Assembly (NCBI RefSeq): GCF_000003605.2
Contig: NW_003145783.1
Location: 281,499 to 310,667 of the forward strand
Source: Saccoglossus kowalevskii
Lineage: Eukaryota; Hemichordata; Enteropneusta; Harrimaniidae
DNA length: 29,169 bases
Reading direction: 5' to 3'
The first letter of the stretch is position 1. Every line of letters begins with the position of its first letter. Below the pieces are notes generated by a model. That model ran no database searches. It saw nothing but the letters and a program-made list of their open reading frames with translations, and had not been told where the DNA came from. Shown here in pieces: positions 21,439 through 29,169 of this stretch. The position numbers were made by a program, and so were the translations under genes.

Positions 21439-24091
21439 TTAGCGTGTAAGTTCAATTAGGTCTCACTTTCAATCAACTCTATTATTTCATAATATTGTAT
21501 AGGAATTGTTCAATGACCGTGACGTTAACCTTGAACTTATATTGTGTATTTAGTATTCATGTTTCTTGTAGAAGCAATTTTATTTCTCCAAAAGAAATTT
21601 TAGTGTTTCAAAGAAATAAAGTATTTTAATTCCAATTTGTTTTAGTGTTTTTCCGAGCAAAGGTTCGCGAGTTTTGTAATCACTTAGTAATACCACCGCA
21701 CATAACACTACTACCTCCCTCGATGGTTGTATGGTGGGGAATTGCTGTTTGACGTGAGTGTACGCCTTGTCTCATCTACTATTGGGATATTTTAATATAA
21801 AGTATATTGAATGTGCTATTTAAGAAAGCAAATAATTTGGTAGAATGGTGACAGAAAGGCGAAATCATTTTTACTGACTGGCCTGTCAATAAGCAATCTG
21901 AATCAATAGTAAATACAGCTTAAACACAATTAGTAAACATGTTAAATGACGGGGAACGAATATTCAAGCAGAAAATTAAGTATTTATGTGAATTAACGAT
22001 AAAGTCCGTAGTTACTGTTCTAGTGGTTGTAGTCACGTGGCTACACGGTCATGTTGCATGTAGCAAGGGGGTTCAGCGAGCGTAAAATTCAGTGCAGCAT
22101 TAACATCATAAGCTAGGTCGCCTTGTCGGCACGTCACCTGTAAAACTCATGTACGGTAATGACTGGCAGCTGCCGCTGATGCTTCTATTATCCAGAACAA
22201 TATCGGTTGTTTGACCTGTAATGCAAGTATCAATCATTCTCCGAATACATAATAAAATTAGCCAAATATTATTGATGTTGAAGTATTTTTAAACGCAATA
22301 TCCGATTGCCCTTTCGGTTTAATCGCTATTTATAATAATTATATAATAGTCGCGTCAGCATAGCATATCAAACATATTAATGTTATACATGTATTACTTC
22401 AGTTTTCAACTTTAATACTTTAACAAGTACGTAATATGAGGTTATTCATTGAGGTAGTGACCTTATTATTATACATCTTTTTCTCCCAATGATAGATACA
22501 TCATGGGAATGCCGAAATCCGAAAAGTTTAGAACAGAATCAGCGAACTCTGTGTGGTGTCCGGTGGCAGCCATGTTTATTTTTTATTATTAGAGGACGCT
22601 TACGCGCGTAATCATTCCATATTTGAAATTCGTATTTCCTAATATTGTAGGATGAAAATACACCGTAAAATGCCGCAAGTTCACGCCACGCTGTAAACTA
22701 TGGCGTTACAGTGACAGATGTATAATAATATGAAATACCGTAAATGCACATATTGAAATTTAGCAAGAATAAGATTGAATTGCCGTAGTTCGGTTTCGGT
22801 CAATGGGGATATTTATTCCTAGTAGATTATACTTATAAATGTATAGAGTTTTACTTGGAAATGTGAAAAAAAAAATAATTAAAAAAATGAAACAATTTCA
22901 AGGCATTTGAGTACATGCATTATATAACAATCTTAATGGTATACTGGTTGACGGTATATCAAGACATCACGTGATGAACAATGCTTTGATTACAATACAG
23001 ATATTCGTGTCGTAAGATAAACATATATAACGCAATATTTAAATAATTTTAAATCCCCAGCAAACATAAAACTAGAAATGCGCTCATGTCCAAACAACCT
23101 CCAAGGCATTGTATTTACAAACTAAGAAACCGTTTGTTACACATGCAGAAGATAGCACATAAGCTTACCACTCCGTATACAGATGTTATAACTGAAAATA
23201 AAATATCGCCGAAAAAAACCAAAACAGATGTTTTATTTTGCCTCAGGGAGAAAATAGAAATGCGAACTTGTAAATGCATTAATAAAATGACGTCACACAG
23301 TTTTTGATATATGTGGAATTTTAATAGCGATAAATATATTTTATACACATTTCAAACTATCCTCGGGGCGGACATCCGGGCATTTTCACCGTCTGGCAAC
23401 CATTAGGATGAAAACAAAGGCTGAAAACTCTCAGAAAACTGTACTTTGGGATGGTTGTTTGAACTCCCTTCAACAGTGTAACAAGATTACCCTTGCGTGT
23501 GTAACATATATACATTTGGTTGTTCAGGGATTACTTCGAAATTGAGTTTGCGCTGTTTTCTCCAGTTTAGTTATTTTCACCGGCTCATCGACCGGCGTTC
23601 CACAGCAGCTCGCGCAGAGCCCTTAGAAATACATGGTACAATGATGCGCGTCTCAGCAACGCGGAACGTCCAGTGGCGTAGCTCCGCCCCGTGTATAGAA
23701 AGTTAAAAGCTTTGTTCCCACTCATATATTACGTCACGTACCATTGTTACTAAGAGAAATAAAACACTGTGCTTGTGTATGTTTTTGTCTTCTGATTTGT
23801 ACAAAGAAAAGTGGACTGGCAAGAGTAAATTATTTTGTTTTGCTTTGGTGATATATTTGTTTCCAGGTGACATTCAGACCAAATGCTATGCTTAGTCGAA
23901 GTCGGCTGTACGTCATTTCACCACCCACCTGCTGCATATCATTGAGTAATTTATTTTGTACATGGAGTTCTCTAATTCTATAACAGATGTGCACTGACAA
24001 AACTGCTTGGCGTACAACTTCATAGAAAACATGCGACACTACGTCATGCGTATTCGTACCATAGTATGTGATACGTGAATTGCCATTACAC
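21439..24091. other. Intergenic region between the convergent genes
   Basis: I see no gene or RNA here. The small open frames (23086-23307, 23497-23706 and others) lack recognisable motifs or codon signatures. Confidence 0.5.
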
Positions 24092-24318
24092 CTAAATGGC
24101 TGACAAGATCTCATTTGGAGCGAGAAAACCACGCGAGCTATTTTGTCCCTCAGAGAATATTTTATTCTCTCCCATCGATGACGTTTAATGTTTCACTTAT
24201 CAATTTAAACATGATATTCAAAACAGTGGACGTGTCAGTGAGGTAGCATATTTTGAGGAGCAAAAACAAATCACGTAGATTTTTTCTCACTCAAAACGGG
24301 GTCTCGGTGGCCATTTTC
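24092..24318. mobile_element. MITE-like element, copy 2
   Basis: The left end AAATGGCTGACAAGATCTC and the right end GGGGTCTCGGTGGCCATTTT are imperfect inverted repeats matching those of 21224-21438. The inner block TTTTGAGGAGCAAAAACAAAT matches the complement of copy 1, so the two copies are in opposite orientation or are palindromic. More diverged than copy 1. Confidence 0.55.
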
Positions 24319-25519
24319 GTCGATAGTCTATTGTGCATTTAATCACAGTGTATGTAGTCATAAACTTTATAGTAGAAGAATAAGAAACACTGACAAACAA
24401 CAAAGAAATCCGAATGTTCGCTGTTCCATCTTGTTTGTAATTCCTGTATTTTATGTTTGCATTATTCTGAAGCCACCATGTGCTGGCACAGATGGGCGGA
24501 CAATAACATTTTATAGTTCCGATTTTGATGGAGTTTAAAAACATTGCTCGTAAAATAAGTATCTGTCTGAAAATGTCATTACCGCTCTTACAGGAACAAT
24601 TTACGAACAATTAATTTGGTACACCGGGAATGGTAACATTTCACGCAATTAATTTGTACATCTGCCATTTTTGTCAACTTGAGTAACATTTTCAATTAAA
24701 AGTCGTGTGAATTTTAAGCAGTGCGTTAGATATTGCAAACAGAAAGCTAACAAAGAAAAGCTCCTAGTTTCTAATTTCTCATCTCTGAAGTCTGTGGTGT
24801 AGTGTACTTATTCGATAAAGAGGCAACATATAACCACAAAATCAACAATACTAATGAAAATGTAAATATTCGATTAAGTGTAACAACTTAAATGCATGAA
24901 TTAATGAACAAAAATATATGCTACATGACACGATTCGCACTTCACTTCAACATTATGTAATAGTTTCACTGACGAGAGTATGTGTTAAAGTATTGTTCAT
25001 GAAATTATGTAAGCTAAGACAAAGAATTTAGGTTCGAACTCCTAATATAGTATATGTTGTTTTTACATCAACATAAGTAATGTATACATATATATTATAC
25101 ATTATGTTTTATCAGTTAATTGATAAATTAATCCAAACGTTTTTCAACGAGTCATACTTTCTCTAATTACAAATACTAATGTTTAATGTTGACATTTGTT
25201 GGTTTCGCATGTAATGTATGTATTAACTTACTATAAATGTTTAAAAGATGTTCGAGATTATCCACAGCAAATTATTCTATTCCGAATGTGTCAGCTAGGT
25301 CGCTATAGTATGCCAGGCTGTTAAATTACATTCAGCATTGCTCCTTAGTAGCTTTCAAACCAACGCGTGAACTAATAATCAGACAACGATCGATTGCTTA
25401 ATAAATTATTATAGGGTCCGCCAAGCGTGGAATGGATGGATTCTAAATAAATAAATACTATGAGACTTCTGTTGCTACTTCACGTTCTTGGTAGTATATC
25501 CATTAAGTGTTCTCTCATC
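24319..25519. other. Intergenic region / 3' UTR of the kringle-vWD gene
   Basis: The minus-strand 3' UTR of the second gene starts at 25519. No AATAAA is found nearby on that strand; ATTAAA at 25187-25182 is a possible signal about 330 bp after the stop. Nothing else is recognised. Confidence 0.45.
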
Positions 25520-25535
25520 TCAGAAGCGTGGACAG
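25520..25535 (-). CDS. Kringle-vWD gene: last exon
   Basis: After the acceptor TTTTTACAG, one base completes a Ser codon, then CPRF and TGA. The closing cysteine after WTVPG fits the C-terminal disulfide expected of a vWD domain. This is the only phase-compatible good acceptor I found nearby. Confidence 0.6.
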
Positions 25536-28494
25536 CTGTAAAAATGTGAAAAGATAAAATTGTAAATAACACAATAAATACCCCCCGGGGAGTGTAGTTT
25601 ATTTCTGTTAGCTGTAGATCAACATTGATTGTATTGGGGGATATGTGATCTTGGATGTTTGATAGTTTGAGCATTGTACATATGAACAGTTGGAAATTAA
25701 ATTAATTGGTTTTGTTTGATAAATGATGGAATATTTGCATATTCTATAATAAGCTCATCAGCAATAAAAATTATAGAAATATAATAGAAATCATGAATAC
25801 CTTCCCGGAACAGTCCAGCTATTGCCGAAATCATCAGTGTCGGATGCAATCTGACCGTTAGGTTTGATGAAATCGTTCGCAGGGTTGCCATCGGCATTTC
25901 CTAGCATTCCACAAATGTTACCGACCCATTGCTCGTCATTTAACCATATCATTACTTTGTGTGGTTTTCCGTTCCAAGAAATCGACAATTCCGGCTCTTT
26001 TATCTGCACGGTAACCGTGTTTCCGTCTGATGTCACCGAACCAAGTTCGTCTCCGAGGCTCACACTGGTACCATTAAAAAATATCTCTGTCCCGACCTGT
26101 GTACAATAAACATGAAGAGTTTACAAATATAACACAATCTAGCAAGCACAATGCAAATCCCGTTCAATGTATTGTTTTGAACTGTCGATCAATAAAGGTA
26201 CTGTTCTTGCTTACTCTCATCTACGTAATTTTTCGTCACAGATGCGCTTTACCGTTAGAGGGCACAAACAATTGCAAAGATGCGTGTTTGTCTTATTACG
26301 AGCTTGTATACATTTTATTTACCGATATCCGTAAGATATCAAAATAAAAAATTGACATAATGATCAATGCTAAGTTGAATTATAGTAAAACCTGAACAAT
26401 AACGACAGATAGTAATTTACCAAAACACTCAACAGAAAAAGGTATGAGAGATTGTAATCCTCACCATTTTCCCATCTTTACTAATTTTAGAATGTGAGTT
26501 TTATTCTACCCTCAAGTAAGTTTTAAATAACTGTTTTACGTTATCATTTATGCAACTCCACAACAAGTATCTACACTTGAATTAGTAAAAAAAACATCGC
26601 TACATAGTATAAGTAACAACATATCTCACCATATATGAGTTATCTTCGAGTAGAGTTAATCGTGGAATTCCAGTCACCGCAATCTTTATATCAACCATCC
26701 TGGTGGGCGGTTTAATGGGATCTGTTTTACCCCGGAAGTCGGAGGTTATCTCAAAAGAGGAGTACCCAGAGTCTCTGCAGTCTCTGACAAGAACATATGT
26801 ACAGTACCCTTGGAAATTAAATCTGTTACCGTCGAACGTCACCATGTGTGGATCTCCAGCTCCTCCACCCCCTGCAAAAATGCAAAGGTGTATGACGTAT
26901 ATTGTACAGTGAGTGTGTATGTTACCAAGTGTAATACGTTTGAAAGTTATGTCCAGCCTGTCAGGAACGTGTATAAGAATGAAGAATAACATGTGTACTC
27001 ATAGAACAGGCATTTCCCGTGATGTAACATGTCTTTAATTATAATCTCATCAAATGATAATTAGGATTAATGATCTTCAACTTCACTGACTTACTTCTTG
27101 GTCTATCAAAATTGTCATATAAATAGACAGACATTGGCTGCTGTGCTTTTGCACTTTGTCCATTATATCATTTGCAAATAACACGATCTACTTGAATGTT
27201 TTCGGTTTTTTTTAAAAAAGGAAACAAATATATACATAGTTTTAACTCAAAAAAAAATATTTTTCTACGTGATTTTTTATTCATATATATGTCATCTATG
27301 TATAATGTATTCTTTCGTACTGGGAGACTTAAAGCCGGTGGCCTATGGTATATTGTAAATAAAATTAATTAATATATCACATTACAGTATAATATTTCTG
27401 TGGGTTTTGTTTGTTTATTCCCACGCAGGTATATAATGTGGTCAAAGTTTAATAGCTTCAAGACATGTCTGATTTCCTTTCATAACTATTTGTCATAAAT
27501 ATACAATTTGTTGGTACCAATAATGTCCTTATTGTTATGTTGTGCGTCAATTCATAATGAATGGATTATAATTTTTTTTTATACATAAATAAGCGTCTTT
27601 CACATGTTGTGAACTCCTCCACAAAACCCGAAATTAGCATGTGTATTATTGGTCTACCAGCAAGTAATTTTGGGGACATGATTAAGTCGTACAGCTAAAA
27701 ATGCTTAATATGTCTAGTACATTGCGACTTCTAACGACAAAACACCTGTGACGTCATAATGACTTCAATTAGTTTAATAAAAAAACACTATAATCTATAC
27801 ACAGTTTTATTGACAAAAAATATCAAATTGCAAATGGCGTCCGTTCCATCTATCGTCGCTAGAGGGCGCGTCTGTATGGCAATCCTGTATTGTGTGACTA
27901 TACGTTCAAGAATTCTCGCGATTTGTGTACACATTTAATTGGGATGGATGTTACTAACACTCTTTAAATATTGGCTATATATTATAATATCAATAATGAA
28001 TTCTGAATAATCTATTATTGGGCTTATTCATATATTTCATGCCGAAGCCTTGGCACAGCTGTGTCGCATTAAAGTCCTCGCCTTGTACCGCGTGACGCTG
28101 TAGTTGGATTAGTGTCACTTTCTGAATTAATAGGTTGAGCTATTACGGTATATATTTTTTTGTTCCAAAATCATAAAATTGTTGGCGCTGTAGAGGAAAT
28201 GATGTCATTTCTTAATTAATACATTGTACTTACCGCAGTACGTACTAGGACTTCCAACATCACAGAATCTGAATAATGCATTAGGATTACTGGTATAACA
28301 CCAAGGACCTAGGGGGTCATTATCCGGGTTACGACAGTAGTTATGATTTCCGAGGCCAGTGTTAGGGTTGTCATTGATTTGCTTCGGTGTCCAATTTATG
28401 CAAGTGTCGCCGGGACCATCCGGGTTACTTGGTGACGGCATGGTAACGGATACTGTTCCTCGATAATCTGTCCCGTCTTCCATTGTATAACATT
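25520..28494 (-). CDS. Kringle and von Willebrand factor D domain protein, 3' part (spliced, 5' exons outside window)
   Basis: The minus-strand exons 28494-28234, 26871-26630, 26096-25801 and 25535-25520 join in one frame (phases 1-1, 1-0, 0-2, then stop). They encode a complete kringle, then [15 protein letters not shown] opening a vWD domain, and a C-terminus ending in SCPRF. GDPH and GN.DGN..ND are typical of vWD domains, which in other proteins mediate calcium-dependent extracellular assembly. The product should be secreted or extracellular. Domains upstream of the kringle are unknown because the gene runs off the right edge. It converges on the astacin-kringle gene, and its kringle has the same exon phase and length class, so the two genes share a module. 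No catalytic domain is visible in this part. Confidence 0.8.
25536..25800 (-). other. Last intron of the kringle-vWD gene
   Basis: This 265-bp intron ends with a good polypyrimidine acceptor, CTTTTCACATTTTTACAG. Confidence 0.6.
25801..26096 (-). CDS. Kringle-vWD gene: vWD exon 2
   Basis: This is 296 bp, phase 0 to 2. It continues the vWD domain through [14 protein letters not shown], then [17 protein letters not shown], and ends FGNSWTVPG. The usual CGLCGN motif reads CGMLGN, so the second cysteine of the CxxC is missing. Donor AAG|GTATTC. Confidence 0.9.
26097..26629 (-). other. Intron within the vWD domain
   Basis: This 533-bp intron runs from GTGAGA to TTGTACACAG. No feature is seen inside. 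Confidence 0.7.
26630..26871 (-). CDS. Kringle-vWD gene: vWD exon 1
   Basis: This is 242 bp, phase 1 to 0. It encodes [28 protein letters not shown] in outline, the first part of a vWD domain with the GDPH motif, and ends NSYM before the donor ATG|GTGAGA. Confidence 0.9.
26872..28233 (-). other. Intron between the kringle and vWD exons
   Basis: This 1.36-kb AT-rich intron starts GTAAGT and ends TTTTTGCAG. It contains TCGCTAGAGGGCGC (27856-27869), resembling the CTCF core site. No coding sequence is seen. Confidence 0.7.
28234..28494 (-). CDS. Kringle-vWD gene: kringle exon
   Basis: This is 261 bp, phase 1-1, acceptor CTCCACCAG, donor TGCG|GTAAGT. All six cysteines are present. It has DYRGTV, a longer loop (PSNPDGPGD) before the second cysteine, and [13 protein letters not shown] carrying a D-N-D lysine-pocket motif. 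The Arg-Trp pair is replaced (LFRFC). Confidence 0.92.
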
Positions 28495-29082
28495 CTGGTG
28501 GAGTGTAACAATATATGTAATGATTGTTATAGACCATTTGCATCTTTCGCGTTTTATTATCGTCTGAATACGCCATAAATTATGCATCATTTTGTCACCC
28601 ATGTTCGTAGTTAGTTTTTACTAAGTATATTGTTTGTTCGACTTATAGTTATAGTGTTCTCGTGTTTTGTATAACCTTATTAGCTAATACTCTGTAGACA
28701 TTTGTGTAGATGTGTACAGTAGACTGCGATGTAAACTATAATCCTTGTCATTGCAAAACGCGAAATAATCGCATCGGCGATTTGGCACGTAATATAGTCC
28801 TGGGAGTCTGTAGGATGCCCTCATGCGAATTTGCATGTTATTGAATTTAGACACAAATGATATTAATTTACTGTAATTGAATGTGTGATTTAAATTATAT
28901 ATTGATGAAAAGAAAATACTATCAAAGTTGCCAACTTGACATTGTAGTTGACCGTAACCACATAGTCTGTACTAATCCCCTCAATATCATGTCATAGAAA
29001 TGAACAATAAAATAATTAATTAATTCGACTACTAACAATAACAAACTGGCACCCATTCGTATTGTATTAAATCCACACTTCT

Positions 29083-29085
<3 letters not shown>
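28495..29085 (-). other. Upstream intron of the kringle-vWD gene
   Basis: I see no further exon here. It probably belongs to an intron, with the preceding exon to the right of the window. Confidence 0.5.
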
Positions 29086-29151
<66 letters not shown>

Positions 29152-29158
29152 ATATATA
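29086..29158. repeat. (AT)n microsatellite
   Basis: This is a pure AT tract of 32 units (29086-29149), interrupted by one C at 29150 and followed by four more units. Confidence 0.98.
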
Positions 29159-29169
29159 AACAAATAATA

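Noticed and set aside
24287..24610. 107-codon minus-strand ORF
   Set aside because: It starts in one MITE-like copy and continues into AT-rich sequence, with no motif.
25031..25041. GGTTCGAACTC, like a tRNA B box
   Set aside because: No A box, acceptor stem or cloverleaf could be built around it.

Overview
This is a window of nuclear DNA from an invertebrate animal. It is AT-rich, has spliced genes with GT/AG introns, old LINE and LTR elements, small inverted-repeat transposons and long microsatellites. Kringle, astacin, EGF-like and von Willebrand factor D (vWD) modules point to a metazoan, most likely a marine invertebrate. The sequence alone does not fix the phylum.

Positions 1 to about 5.8 kb are a nest of decayed transposable elements, all readable on the minus strand. 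At the left edge lie the 5' LTR, a tRNA-Pro type primer-binding site and the N-terminus of a gag-like ORF of an LTR retrotransposon. It abuts the reverse-transcriptase part of a degraded non-LTR retrotransposon. That LINE is itself split by a 2.56-kb element (about 1647-4202) with ~0.5-kb direct terminal repeats and an apparent ATGTGG target duplication. From 5.8 to 9.3 kb I recognise no gene.

From 9.5 to about 21.1 kb there is one complete plus-strand gene, which I reassembled from 12 exons (692 codons). The product is a secreted zinc metalloprotease: signal peptide, propeptide with an aspartate switch, complete astacin catalytic domain, short EGF-like module and four tandem kringles. All splice phases agree, and every EGF and kringle exon is phase 1-1, as expected from exon shuffling. 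In the well-known vertebrate proteases kringles accompany trypsin-like serine proteases, so kringles on an astacin are the most interesting feature here.

From 21.1 to 25.5 kb lies a convergent intergenic region with two copies of a ~220-bp MITE-like family. From 25.5 to 28.5 kb is the 3' part of a second, minus-strand gene, encoding at least one kringle and a vWD domain before a short last exon. Its 5' exons lie beyond the right edge, which ends in an (AT)n tract.

The two genes converge and share the kringle module, so they look like parts of a locus of secreted kringle proteins. A protease whose kringles bind partners, with a kringle-vWD protein next door, would suit extracellular-matrix or innate-immune work. 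That functional link is inference only.
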